DNA of 41,131 nt from Algoriphagus sp. (GCA_023255285.1 JALRIY010000001.1:13875-55005), one strand, 5' to 3'; positions 23,655 through 31,713 are shown, counted from the first letter of the stretch. Numbers and translations: made by a program. The notes: a model not told the origin generated them from the letters alone.

Positions 23655-23662
23655 TATTTTTG
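23655..23662 (+). promoter_or_regulatory. TAnnTTTG -7 box of the ccm operon
   Basis: TATTTTTG ends 24 nt before the ATG at 23687 and contains an in-frame TTG (23660) that could otherwise be taken as the start. No TTG is found 17-23 nt upstream. The spacer also has an AACCTAAGGTT inverted repeat at 23582-23592. Confidence 0.45.
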
Positions 23663-23686
23663 CACACTAAACACGACTGTTTTGCT

Positions 23687-24361
23687 ATGCGCCAATCTTG
23701 GTGGAAAATTCTTGCGATAGGGCTTTTGTTGTATACGTTACTAGGAGGAATGTTGCTGGAGGTACCTCGACTTCCAATCCTTAATGAAACTATTCGAGCA
23801 CTTCATTTTCATGTCACGATGTGGTTCGGGATGATTCTAATGCTAGTGGTGGCTGCTTGGTACAGCATTAAGTTTTTGAGAAAAAACGATTTAAAACACG
23901 ACGACATTGCCCTTGAATTTACCAATGCAGCGATTTTATTTGGTGTATTGGGCATATTGACTGGAATGTTGTGGGCAAAATTTACTTGGGGTGACTACTG
24001 GAGCGGTGATCCCAAGCAGAATGCCGCGGCCATCGGCTTGCTGATGTATTTTGCCTATTTAATCCTGAGAGGAAGCCTTTCAGATTCTCAGCAGCGAGGT
24101 AGGATTTCTGCTGTCTACAATATTTTTGCGTTTGCAGCTTTCATTCCCTTGATTTTTGTGTTGCCTCGCTTGACCGATAGCCTTCATCCGGGCAATGGAG
24201 GCAACCCTGGGTTCAATGCTTATGATCTGGACTCTAAATTGCGACTTGTATTTTACCCTGCAATTTTAGGATGGACACTGTTTGGAACTTGGATAGCAAC
24301 TGTTCGTGTTCGTATACGTAGGATAGCACGAGAAATGGAAGAACAATCGTTAAATGATTAA
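23687..24361 (+). CDS. ccmC: Cytochrome c biogenesis protein CcmC (heme handling)
   Basis: About 224 aa with six TM helices. LHFHVTMWFGM has one of the heme-ligand histidines, and TWGDYWSGDPKQNAA matches the tryptophan-rich periplasmic WWD-type loop in the form common in Bacteroidota; a second conserved His lies in DSLHPGNGG. CcmC loads heme onto CcmE on the periplasmic side of the inner membrane. Start chosen at the ATG (MRQSWW); an upstream TTG lies in the promoter box. It is first in a four-gene operon ccmC-ccmD-ccmE-ccmF, with 3 nt to the next gene. No ccmB or ccmA is present in the window. Confidence 0.92.
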   Translation: MRQSWWKILAIGLLLYTLLGGMLLEVPRLPILNETIRALHFHVTMWFGMILMLVVAAWYSIKFLRKNDLKHDDIALEFTNAAILFGVLGILTGMLWAKFTWGDYWSGDPKQNAAAIGLLMYFAYLILRGSLSDSQQRGRISAVYNIFAFAAFIPLIFVLPRLTDSLHPGNGGNPGFNAYDLDSKLRLVFYPAILGWTLFGTWIATVRVRIRRIAREMEEQSLND

Positions 24362-24364
24362 CTG

Positions 24365-24607
24365 ATGAAAAAAATTAAACTAATCTTTTTCTTATTCTTA
24401 TCCTTTGCGGTACAGGCGCAAGAGAAAATCGCTGTTACCGCTGCTGATTACAGCAACAGCGAAGTTGAAATGGCTGATGTCATGCGAAGTGAAGGAAAAA
24501 TTTACGTGCTCGTAGGAATCATCGTTTTGATTTTCATTGGCCTCCTTGCCTACTTAATTCAAACAGATAGGCGACTTGCGAGGTTGGAAAAAAATAAAGC
24601 AAACTAG
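24365..24607 (+). CDS. ccmD: CcmD-like small membrane protein
   Basis: 80 aa. An N-terminal hydrophobic segment (MKKIKLIFFLFLSFAVQAQ) reads as a signal peptide, then a short periplasmic part and one TM helix (about 49-66, IYVLVGIIVLIFIGLLAYL), ending with a charged tail RRLARLEKNK. Position between ccmC and ccmE and the single-TM layout with a basic C-terminus identify it as the CcmD equivalent, which helps release heme-loaded CcmE. It is longer than E. coli CcmD and has little sequence similarity, so the call rests on context. Confidence 0.75.
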   Translation: MKKIKLIFFLFLSFAVQAQEKIAVTAADYSNSEVEMADVMRSEGKIYVLVGIIVLIFIGLLAYLIQTDRRLARLEKNKAN

Positions 24608-24619
24608 AGGGAGGAAATA

Positions 24620-25036
24620 ATGAAAAAAGGGCATTTGATTGGTTTAGGAATTATTGCGATAGCGATAGCGATCATCCTTACTTCGATTGGAGATGCGAGT
24701 AGTTACGAGAGTTTTACTACCGCTTTGAAAATGAAAAAAGAAGGGGAGGACAAAGCGATCCATGTGGTTGGAAAATTGAAAAAGGACGAAGAAGGTCAGG
24801 TAGTAGGAATAGCGGTGCGCGAAGACAAAACTTCATTTACCTTTTTATTGGTTGATAATGAGGGGACGGAGCAGCAAGTATTTTACAACGAGCCGGTTCC
24901 AGCAGATTTTCATCGTTCCGAACAAGTAGTGGTTATTGGTTCATTCCGCAATCAAGAAATTTTTGTGGCAGATAAAATCCTGATGAAATGTCCATCCAAA
25001 TATCAGGAAACGGATGTTCAAGCAGCCGGTATTTAA
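24620..25036 (+). CDS. ccmE: Heme chaperone CcmE, CxxxY type
   Basis: 138 aa: one N-terminal TM anchor (6-22) and a periplasmic OB-fold (about 45-120, HVVGKLKKDEEGQVVG, FTFLLVDNEGTEQQVFYN). CcmE carries heme from CcmC to the CcmF lyase. Classical proteins bind heme through His in HxxxY; here the motif is KCPSKYQE, with Cys124 in place of His and Tyr128 conserved. The CxxxY form is known from archaea and some anaerobic and other bacteria and implies a different covalent link to heme. Spacing is 12 nt from ccmD and 25 nt to ccmF. Confidence 0.92.
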   Translation: MKKGHLIGLGIIAIAIAIILTSIGDASSYESFTTALKMKKEGEDKAIHVVGKLKKDEEGQVVGIAVREDKTSFTFLLVDNEGTEQQVFYNEPVPADFHRSEQVVVIGSFRNQEIFVADKILMKCPSKYQETDVQAAGI

Positions 25037-25061
25037 AGCCATATTTTCCAATTAAATCTGT

Positions 25062-27581
25062 ATGATTCAAACCTTTGTAGGCAATTTTGGTCATTTGACC
25101 ACGCTAGTGTCTTTTGTAAGCGCACTGATTACTGCTTTTGCTTACTTCAACTATTTCAAGGCCAATGAATTGGATCGAGACAGTTGGCGGAGATTTAGTC
25201 GGGTAAGTTTTTACATCCATGCCTTAGCTACCAGCTTAATTGCGGTGTCTTTGTTTGAAATTATTTACAATCAGCGCTACGAATATTTTTACGCATATTC
25301 CCATAGTTCCAAGGCGCTCCCTGTTCATTACATGATTTCAAGTTTCTGGGAAGGTCAAGAAGGGGCCTTTATCTTATGGGCCTTTTGGAATGTGGTTCTT
25401 GGATTGATTTTGATTCATACCAACAAATTTTGGGAAGCCCCAGTCATGGTGGTTTTTTCCTTAGTTCAGGCTTTCTTGATTTCTATGATTTTGGGAGTAG
25501 TAATTGGGGATTTAAAAATTGGTAGCTCCCCATTTATCCTCCTTCGCGATGCCACACAAGCGCCTATTTTTGATTTAAATCCGGATTTCATTCCTGAGGA
25601 TGGAACTGGCTTAAATCCACTTTTGCAAAATATTTGGATGGTGATTCACCCGCCTACGCTTTTTCTGGGATATGCCTCCACCTTAGTGCCATTTGCTTTT
25701 TTGATTGGTGGATTGGTGACCAAACGCTATGCGGAATGGATAAGGCCAGCCTTACCTTGGGCGATTTTTTCGGCCATGATTTTGGGAATGGGAATCATTA
25801 TGGGGGCCTATTGGGCATACGTGACCCTTAACTTTGGAGGCTATTGGAACTGGGATCCAGTAGAAAATGCGGTTTATGTCCCTTGGTTAATCCTCGTGGC
25901 ATCAATCCATACCATGATTACCTTCAAGAAAAGCGCAACTGCCTTAAAGACTTCCATCGTCTTGGTCATACTGAGTTTTATCTTGGTATTGTACGCTACT
26001 TTCCTTGTTCGATCTGGGGTTTTGGGCGATGCTTCGGTTCACTCTTTCACTGATTTAGGCTTGTCAGGTCAGCTCTTACTTTACCTTTTATTTTTTATGG
26101 GTGTGGCTATTTTCCTTGCTATCCGTGCATGGAAGCACCTCCCGACATCAGCCCATGAGGCATCCGTGTATTCGCGAGAGTTTTGGATTTTCTTGGGAGC
26201 AATGACGCTAGGACTCATGTCCTTTCAAGTGATCTTACCTACTTCTATTCCTGCTTGGAATGCCTTGGTAGAAAGTTTTGGAGGAATCTCCAACATGGCT
26301 CCTCCTGCGGATCAAATAGGTTTTTATACCAAATTTCAATTGTGGTTTGCTATTGTTTTAGCTTTACTGACTTCAGTAGGACAATTTTTTTGGTGGCAGA
26401 AAATTGACAGAAAGACACTGGGAGAATCTCTTGTAATACCCTACGTAGTTTCAATTATTCTTGCCACGCTTGTGATTGTATTGGCCAAAGTGTACGATTG
26501 GAAGTACATCATTATCGTATTGACGGGGATGTTTACGATTGTAGCCAATGCTGTAATCCTCGTTAAGTTGCTTAAAAAATCTACTTTCAAGTTAGCAGGA
26601 GGATCCTTGGCACACATTGGCTTGGGGATGATACTTATTGGAATCATGTTTAGCTCAGGCTATTCGGAGGTAATCTCTTTGAATATGTCTGGGCTTACTT
26701 ACAGCAATAGTTGGGAGGATGAGATGAATAAGGAGCACGTATTACTTTGGATCAATAAGCCTACCCAGATGAAGGATTATACGGTGATCTACAGAGGGAG
26801 GCAGAAAAAAGTTGTTGGTGTACCAGAATATGTGCCTGCAAAAAGTTTGGCTGCTACAGGCGAAGTAAATGAAGCGATTGCATTAGAGGGATTTAAGGAC
26901 TACATCAAAAAGGGAGATACGGTTCAAGTTGTTTTGGAGGAGAATGATTACTTTAAAATTGACTACCTCCAAAATGAGACGCTACAATTTTCTCTTTCAC
27001 CGATGTCCCAATACAATGAGGGGATGGGGGGATTAATTTCTTCACCCGATTCTAAAATCTATTTAGATAAAGATTTGTACACTTACGTGGCTGCAATGAA
27101 TGATTTTTCAGATCCCGAATGGAAGGACGATGAAATCCATGAAGTGAGCCCTGGGGAACAGTTTCATGTGGCTGATTTTGTTACTTATTTCGATGGTGTT
27201 GATGTATTGAAGGAGATCGAAGGACTGGTTTTGAAGGATGGGGATGTTGCTGTCAAGGCAAAAATCCGTGTCTTGGATTACGACGTGGAAAAATTGTTGG
27301 AGCCTACCTTTATTATTCGTGACAACCAAGTAGGTAAATTGCCTGTTATTGATTCTGAACTTGGACTAAAAATCAGTTTAGAGAACATTCTGCCAGAGCA
27401 AAATAAGTTTGTGTTCAAGGTAAATCAATACCAGAAGGATTATGTGGTCCTGAAGGCCATTGTCAAGCCGTATATCAATGTGTTGTGGGTAGGAACAATT
27501 GTCATGCTTTTTGGTTTTACTGTGGCCATTTACCGCCGATTTGATGAATTTGTCAAAATGAGGGATAAGGGACTAGAATAA
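25062..27581 (+). CDS. ccmF: Cytochrome c heme lyase subunit CcmF
   Basis: 839 aa, larger than E. coli CcmF (647 aa), with about 15 TM helices. HPPTLFLGY (196-204) and GGYWNWDPVENAVYVPWL (259-276, the WWD heme-binding loop) are diagnostic. After about residue 540 comes a ~250-residue periplasmic region (SYSEVISLNMSG..., VSPGEQFHVADF) before a final TM helix (about 809-826). CcmF attaches heme to apocytochrome c CxxCH motifs. No ccmG, ccmH or ccmI follows; the enlarged periplasmic part may take over apocytochrome handling (inference). Last gene of the ccm operon. Confidence 0.95.
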   Translation: MIQTFVGNFGHLTTLVSFVSALITAFAYFNYFKANELDRDSWRRFSRVSFYIHALATSLIAVSLFEIIYNQRYEYFYAYSHSSKALPVHYMISSFWEGQEGAFILWAFWNVVLGLILIHTNKFWEAPVMVVFSLVQAFLISMILGVVIGDLKIGSSPFILLRDATQAPIFDLNPDFIPEDGTGLNPLLQNIWMVIHPPTLFLGYASTLVPFAFLIGGLVTKRYAEWIRPALPWAIFSAMILGMGIIMGAYWAYVTLNFGGYWNWDPVENAVYVPWLILVASIHTMITFKKSATALKTSIVLVILSFILVLYATFLVRSGVLGDASVHSFTDLGLSGQLLLYLLFFMGVAIFLAIRAWKHLPTSAHEASVYSREFWIFLGAMTLGLMSFQVILPTSIPAWNALVESFGGISNMAPPADQIGFYTKFQLWFAIVLALLTSVGQFFWWQKIDRKTLGESLVIPYVVSIILATLVIVLAKVYDWKYIIIVLTGMFTIVANAVILVKLLKKSTFKLAGGSLAHIGLGMILIGIMFSSGYSEVISLNMSGLTYSNSWEDEMNKEHVLLWINKPTQMKDYTVIYRGRQKKVVGVPEYVPAKSLAATGEVNEAIALEGFKDYIKKGDTVQVVLEENDYFKIDYLQNETLQFSLSPMSQYNEGMGGLISSPDSKIYLDKDLYTYVAAMNDFSDPEWKDDEIHEVSPGEQFHVADFVTYFDGVDVLKEIEGLVLKDGDVAVKAKIRVLDYDVEKLLEPTFIIRDNQVGKLPVIDSELGLKISLENILPEQNKFVFKVNQYQKDYVVLKAIVKPYINVLWVGTIVMLFGFTVAIYRRFDEFVKMRDKGLE

Positions 27582-27585
27582 AAGT

Positions 27586-27658
27586 GTCGACGGTTGATTG
27601 TGGATAATTATGCGCAATAAATAGGCATGCTGAGCTATTGGCATGATTGCGGGTAATA
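27586..27658. repeat. Dispersed intergenic repeat, copy behind ccmF
   Basis: 27586-27609 (TGTCGACGGTTGATTGTGGA then TAAT) resembles 40924-40944 and the right arm at 21735-21757. 27617-27658 read on the minus strand (CCGCAATCAT, AGCTCAGC, CCTATTTATT) matches 40706-40742 almost base for base. It fills the space between the convergent ccmF and HAD genes. Confidence 0.7.
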
Positions 27659-27664
27659 ATAATA

Positions 27665-28486
27665 TTATTTTTTGTTTAGAAAGATGCGAGTCAAGGTGCT
27701 CGCCACTCCGTCCTCTTTGTGGTGCTTGGTAACCTCATTTGCCACTGCTTTAACTTCTGTGAAGGCATTTTCTACTGCCACGCCCCACCCTGCTTGTTGA
27801 AGTAGTTCGATGTCGTTGTAGCCATCGCCAAAGGCAACTACTTCGTGCATACCGATACCTGGATAGCTCAGTTCCAAAATTTTTTTGAGCCCAGTTGCCT
27901 TGGAGATAGGTTTCGGGGCAATTTCTAGGTAGGTGTCTTTTGACCTGTAGAGGTGCAGTTGGGCCCCTAGATTTTCATTTAATGTTTGGTAGAGAAGGTC
28001 TATTTTTGGCGAGTCTCCCATACACATTGCCTTGTGTGCGCCATGCCGATTAGACTTCCATCGTTCAATCACAAGTAAAGGATCTGTCCAAGAGGGGATT
28101 ACCTTTGTATTTTTAATTTCCCGAATTGCAAAATAATCTTCATTTCTGGTATGCCATTCCTCTCCATAAAGTAAGCTTGTATGCAGGTGGAGTGAGTTTG
28201 CCAGATGGACTACCTGTTCAACTACCGGGATGGGAATGGTAATGGATTCAAGTACTTTCCCATTTCCATCTAAAACCAATGCCCCGTTGTAAGCAATGAG
28301 GGGTTCATTGGGACGATTCAAGTCTTGAAGCAGGTGCCGCATAGCAGCAGGCATTCGAGCACTTGCTAGAAAAAATGGAATCTCTTTAGAAATGGAGGAG
28401 ACGATTGAAATGAGGTTGGGAGAAAGCGAGCGCTCTGAGTTGAGGAGGGTGCCGTCAATATCTGTGCAGATGGCTTTAAAATTCAT
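27665..28486 (-). CDS. HAD-superfamily Cof-type sugar phosphatase
   Basis: About 273 aa from the ATG giving MNFKAICTDIDGTLLNSERS; further upstream starts add residues not expected before the first strand. Motif I is DIDGTL (Asp9, Asp11), motif II FFLASAR, and the last motif VVAFGDGYNDIELLQQAGWGVAVENA, which is the Cof/IIB signature. These cytoplasmic enzymes dephosphorylate small sugar phosphates, nucleotides or flavin precursors; the substrate cannot be predicted. A CCACAATTTGTGG inverted repeat lies in its upstream spacer, around 28508-28522. Stands alone, converging with ccmF. Confidence 0.9.
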   Translation of the reverse strand: MNFKAICTDIDGTLLNSERSLSPNLISIVSSISKEIPFFLASARMPAAMRHLLQDLNRPNEPLIAYNGALVLDGNGKVLESITIPIPVVEQVVHLANSLHLHTSLLYGEEWHTRNEDYFAIREIKNTKVIPSWTDPLLVIERWKSNRHGAHKAMCMGDSPKIDLLYQTLNENLGAQLHLYRSKDTYLEIAPKPISKATGLKKILELSYPGIGMHEVVAFGDGYNDIELLQQAGWGVAVENAFTEVKAVANEVTKHHKEDGVASTLTRIFLNKK

Positions 28487-28555
28487 GGGAAAAATTAACT
28501 GGTTGCCAGCCACAATTTGTGGTGGTTTAGAAGTCTAGATAAACACTTTTGTTTG

Positions 28556-28978
28556 CTACTCAAAATCTTGGGTGTTGAAAGTATATTCTTCCATAGAAAC
28601 ATTTTCTGGATTATAAGGGTCTATTTGCACAAATTGGATAGTGATTTTGCTGTAATCTGCTGCTTTTTCAAAGTCCCGAAGGTAGAGTTTGGCACAATTT
28701 CGTGCCAATATGTCTCGCTGCTCTACTAGGATTTTTGGGTCTCCATTTTCAAGCCGTAAAAAGATAGTGGCTTCTTTAAGGCCATCTTGGGAGGAATTGG
28801 AAAGGTGAATGCTCGTATTTTGAAATTTTCCCAAGGCTTTCACTTCTTCTGAAGGAATAAACCCCTTGCCAACAAAATTTTCCATGTTGCCAACCGCAAA
28901 TTCAATAATCTCCTCTGGGGCACAGGCGCAGCATGATGTCGAAAAAATGATAAAAAGTGCCCAAAATTGTTTTTTCAT
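28556..28978 (-). CDS. Putative lipoprotein of unknown function
   Basis: 140 aa from ATG 28978 (MKKQFWALFIIFSTSCCACAPEE). The N-terminus looks like a lipoprotein signal with several candidate cysteines (STSC, SCCAC), so the lipidated residue is unclear. The mature part is small and mixed, with two strand-rich sections (ATIFLRLENGDPKIL, SKITIQFVQIDPYNPENV). I do not recognise the family. It lies 70 nt before the HAD gene and 102 nt after the next gene upstream, with the same orientation; AT content rises from here upstream. Confidence 0.65.
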   Translation of the reverse strand: MKKQFWALFIIFSTSCCACAPEEIIEFAVGNMENFVGKGFIPSEEVKALGKFQNTSIHLSNSSQDGLKEATIFLRLENGDPKILVEQRDILARNCAKLYLRDFEKAADYSKITIQFVQIDPYNPENVSMEEYTFNTQDFE

Positions 28979-29079
28979 AGACCTATGGAATGCATCCATT
29001 CGGAAGAAGTAAAGGGATAGATTGATTTTGGGTAGGAGTAAATTAAGGGTTACTTTATCTGAAAGGATATGAAGACGCC

Positions 29080-30450
29080 CTAGTTTTCATTTTTAAAGGT
29101 AATCTTGTAAAAGACAAATCGTTTGTCCTCTTGATTTTTTATTCGCGTAATTAATGGAAATCCATTTTTTTCCTCGTATTGTTTGTTTATCGATTTGATC
29201 AATCGTGAACGTTTAATCCGTTTGGAGTCAAAGTTACTGATTTCATTTATTCCGAGAAGTTGGTCGAAGGTCTCTGTGCTTAGTTTCTCCCCATTGTGCG
29301 CAAGTAGATGATCCATGATTTCCTCTTCTTTTTCCTCTTGAACATTTTCTTGGGGTAAGTCTTTTTCTAGAGAAAGATTTCTTTTTTTATCAGTTCTTTT
29401 CTGAAGTTGAATCCCCATCCAAAATACAAGTGGAAGTAGCGCTAGTCCTAGCCAAGGGAGGAAGGAAGAGGGACTTGATTTTTTAGTTAGAGCATTAGGC
29501 TCTAAAACTACAATCTTTCCAATTTCTCTTGAATTTTCTTTAACCTTATCGAGGTCAATCTGCACTTCTTCTCCACTAAGGAAATCTCCATTTATATATT
29601 CAACATAGTTTATTTTGTTACCAATAATTTCATGAACGGGAGAAATAAAAATTTGATCATCTTTAGTGCCCTCGAACAAGTAAATCTTTCCAGTTTCTTT
29701 TTCAAAAAGGATCCAAACGATCCATCCAAAAGCTGCTTTTTCTGTTTTTGAAACAAAAAAACTATAGTCTTGGGTTTCATAAAAAAGGCTGAGGTTGGGT
29801 TCAATTAAATCTGAAATTTCAAATTCGTCTACTTCAATTTTAAGTGGTGTCCAAGTTTTTTTTGCAAAATCAACGAAATATCCAGCAGTCTCTTTTTCTA
29901 TTTTTGGTATTCTTGGATTTTTGTAGTTTCCAAAGAGTGCAATTATCCCTTTTGAATTTTGATACATCCCCAATGGGAAATAGTCTATGGGTTGATTATC
30001 AATAAATTGAAATTCCCATGAACCTTTTAAACTGTCAAACTTCATTAAATCAGAGTGCGAGTTCCAAAGTCCTAATCCACCTAAAATATGATAGTTGTTA
30101 TTTCTTTCAAAAAGTAAAGACCCACAAGTATATCCTCTATTAGCAAATTTATAGTCTTTAAAAATTTGTTTATCCCGAATGGTATAAAAATCAAAGGAAC
30201 AATGAGCAAACGCTTTTAAAGATTGAGTTTTTGGTGAATAAATAAATTCATAACTCAGTGGATTATCTTTGTAAATACTATCCAATTGACTAAGAATTGA
30301 CTGCGTTACTCTTCCTTCAATAAAGGAATCTCTTTTTAAAATTCCCCACTTATTTCCGGCAATTCGTAATCGGTAAAATTCTGGATCTTTAGCATGTACT
30401 GTCAAGCTAAAAAGAATGCTGAGAAGGAAAATTAAAATTCTTTTTAGCAT
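29080..30450 (-). CDS. Membrane protein: exported kelch-like domain, TM helix, cytoplasmic winged-helix-like domain
   Basis: 456 aa. Signal peptide (1-20, ending VHA); an exported region 21-325 with propeller-like strands, including a kelch-type stretch LGGLGLWNSHSDLMKFDS then LKGSWEF (residues 123-147); one TM helix (about 329-347, FLPWLGLALLPLVFWMGI); then an acidic linker and a basic C-terminal domain (about 376-453): EIMDHLLAHNGEKLSTETFDQ, ISNFDSKRIKRSRLIKSINK, RIKNQEDKRFVFYKI. This last part looks like a winged helix, recurrent behind TM helices in Bacteroidota proteins, and its basic recognition-like helix could bind DNA. A membrane-tethered sensor-regulator is a reasonable but untested guess. 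Base composition is clearly more AT-rich than its neighbours, hinting at transfer. Confidence 0.7.
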   Translation of the reverse strand: MLKRILIFLLSILFSLTVHAKDPEFYRLRIAGNKWGILKRDSFIEGRVTQSILSQLDSIYKDNPLSYEFIYSPKTQSLKAFAHCSFDFYTIRDKQIFKDYKFANRGYTCGSLLFERNNNYHILGGLGLWNSHSDLMKFDSLKGSWEFQFIDNQPIDYFPLGMYQNSKGIIALFGNYKNPRIPKIEKETAGYFVDFAKKTWTPLKIEVDEFEISDLIEPNLSLFYETQDYSFFVSKTEKAAFGWIVWILFEKETGKIYLFEGTKDDQIFISPVHEIIGNKINYVEYINGDFLSGEEVQIDLDKVKENSREIGKIVVLEPNALTKKSSPSSFLPWLGLALLPLVFWMGIQLQKRTDKKRNLSLEKDLPQENVQEEKEEEIMDHLLAHNGEKLSTETFDQLLGINEISNFDSKRIKRSRLIKSINKQYEEKNGFPLITRIKNQEDKRFVFYKITFKNEN

Positions 30451-30604
30451 GATTAATTAATTTCTTCCCTTGAGTTCTGCTTCATTTTTTTAACAAGACA
30501 TAAACCTGTTAAATGTTAGGAAAAGATAAAGGCCAATTCGATAGGAGTCAAGTCTTATTTGATTTTTAAATGGAAATGTGGCGTGGGAGGATTAGCTGCC
30601 AAAG
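30451..30604. other. AT-rich intergenic region
   Basis: 154 bp between the membrane protein start and the frameshifted GIY-YIG gene. It contains a weak TTAACA/TGTTAA inverted repeat around 30493-30517 and no clear promoter box. No gene seen. Confidence 0.4.
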
Positions 30605-30854
30605 CTAATTTCCTTTTTGAATTAGCCGCTCGATGTAGTATCTGCTTTTTTTCTTTTTGATTTCGAGTTCGCGCTTGAGTAGCAGTTCTATCGGGGACTG
30701 TTTCGGTATAGCGGATCTCCCAAACTGGTGCTCCAGTTTTGGTGGAGGGGGTAGATCCGGCATTATGGTGTTTGAGTCTGCCTTGCAAGTCATCGGTAGA
30801 ACCAATGTAATAGCGGTTGGTCTTTTGGCTAAAAAGGACATAGATGTAGTACAT
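30605..30854 (-). pseudogene. GIY-YIG endonuclease-superfamily gene with a frameshift
   Basis: Starts MYYIYVLFSQKTNRYYIGST, with the GIY (YIY) and YIG strands and the conserved Arg in QGRLKHHNAG; continues to VWEIRYTETVP. The family then expects a helix like SEALKREREIK...KYIEKLI. That helix is present only in the next frame: IELLLKRELEIKKKKSRYYI then ERLIQKGN, ending at TAG 30605. Removing one base from the C4 run (G4 on the plus strand, 30693-30696) joins the two frames into a normal ~83-residue protein of the UPF0213 type. Without it the frame runs on into unrelated residues to 30555. Either a recent frameshift or a sequencing error. It sits directly behind the tRNA-Ala terminator. Confidence 0.8.
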
Positions 30855-30872
30855 AGTTGAAAAAATTTGGAT

Positions 30873-30903
30873 AAAAAAAGGACCCCGCAATGCTTCGGGG
30901 CCC
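30873..30903 (-). terminator. Rho-independent terminator after tRNA-Ala
   Basis: Minus strand: 8-bp GC-rich stem GGGCCCCG / CGGGGTCC with an 8-nt loop, followed by seven T. It begins 3 nt beyond the tRNA 3' end. Confidence 0.92.
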
Positions 30904-30905
30904 TG

Positions 30906-30979
30906 TGGAGGATAACGGATTCGAACCGATGACCTCTACACTGCCAGTGTAGCGCTCTAGCCAACTGAGCTAATCCCCC
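30906..30979 (-). tRNA. tRNA-Ala (anticodon GGC)
   Basis: 74 nt without an encoded CCA. The acceptor GGGGGAT pairs with ATCCTCC and includes the G3-U70 wobble pair, the identity element of alanine tRNAs. The anticodon loop is CTGGCAG, the T loop TTCGAAT, and all arms fold. Confidence 0.96.
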
Positions 30980-30989
30980 ATTATATTTC

Positions 30990-31054
30990 AAAGATTCGAA
31001 CCGATGACCCTCCCGCACGCTTGCGGGACGCTTAGCCAACTGAGCTAATCCCCC
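30990..31054 (-). pseudogene. Degenerate tRNA-Ala copy
   Basis: Begins with the same first 22 nt as the neighbouring tRNA-Ala (GGGGGATTAGCTCAGTTGG then CTA) and shares the 17-nt T-arm segment GGTCATCGGTTCGAATC. The middle is replaced by a perfect 7-bp hairpin TCCCGCA/TGCGGGA with a 4-nt loop, the D stem has a mismatch, and the 3' acceptor strand is gone (TTTGAAATAT). It cannot fold into a working tRNA. It lies 10 nt upstream of the real gene and might be transcribed with it. Confidence 0.8.
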
Positions 31055-31104
31055 GAAAGAGTCTGCAAATATAGATTCTCTAAGTTTCCATCCAAAGAAA
31101 TTCT

Positions 31105-31713
31105 TTACTCCTGTGAATAATTTATTCGAGTTAAAATACTTCTTCCTAAAGTCACCTCGTCCGTAAACTCAAGTTCACCTCCTACAGGGATGCCTCGGGC
31201 AATGCTCGTCATTTTTACCCCCATAGGAGCCAAAATTTTACCCAAATAAAAAGAAGTAGTATCTCCCTCCATGGTCGCAGATAGCGCCAAAATTACTTCC
31301 TTGATTTCCCCTTGCTGTACTCGTTCTACTAAACCTTCACAATTTAATTCCTCAGGGCCAATGCCTTGCATGGGAGAAATGACTCCTCCCAACACATGGT
31401 AAATCCCCTGATATTGGTTGGTATTTTCTATAGCCAACACATCCCCAATGTCCTCCACCACGCAAACTATTGACCGGTCTCGTTTGGTGTTTTGGCAGGT
31501 AGAACAAAGCTCCTCATCAGCAAGAGCATAACATACTTTGCAGTAAGATACCTCTGCTCTCATTCGTGTCAAGGCCAAAGCTAATGCTTCCGTGTGGGCT
31601 TCGTGCTGTTTGAGTAAATGTAAGGCTAGGCGAAGTGCAGTTTTTTTACCTATACCAGGAAGTCTGGAGATTTCGGTTACTGCATCTTCGATCAATTTTG
31701 AAGGGAAGTTCAC
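31105..31713 (-). CDS. recR: Recombination mediator protein RecR
   Basis: 202 aa. Helix-hairpin-helix at the N-terminus (ISRLPGIGKKTALRLALHLL), a C4 zinc finger (Cys58, 61, 70, 73: YCKVC...LCSTC), a Toprim domain (VCVVEDIGDVLAIENT, LALSATMEGDTTSFYLG) and the C-terminal GIPVGGELEFTDEVTLGRSI, all diagnostic. With RecO/RecF it loads RecA at single-strand gaps. It lies 9 nt behind clpS and is probably cotranscribed with it. Confidence 0.97.
   Translation of the reverse strand: MNFPSKLIEDAVTEISRLPGIGKKTALRLALHLLKQHEAHTEALALALTRMRAEVSYCKVCYALADEELCSTCQNTKRDRSIVCVVEDIGDVLAIENTNQYQGIYHVLGGVISPMQGIGPEELNCEGLVERVQQGEIKEVILALSATMEGDTTSFYLGKILAPMGVKMTSIARGIPVGGELEFTDEVTLGRSILTRINYSQE

Noticed and set aside
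28508..28522. CCACAATTTGTGG inverted repeat as an operator for the HAD gene
   Set aside because: Short and single; no regulator or second site nearby, so only mentioned.
30860..31039. Open frame across the tRNA-Ala region containing GGLAQLARALHWQ
   Set aside because: This residue pattern is the known product of translating a tRNA gene; the frame covers the tRNA, its broken copy and a terminator. Only its distal end (30605-30700) belongs to a real gene, the frameshifted GIY-YIG.
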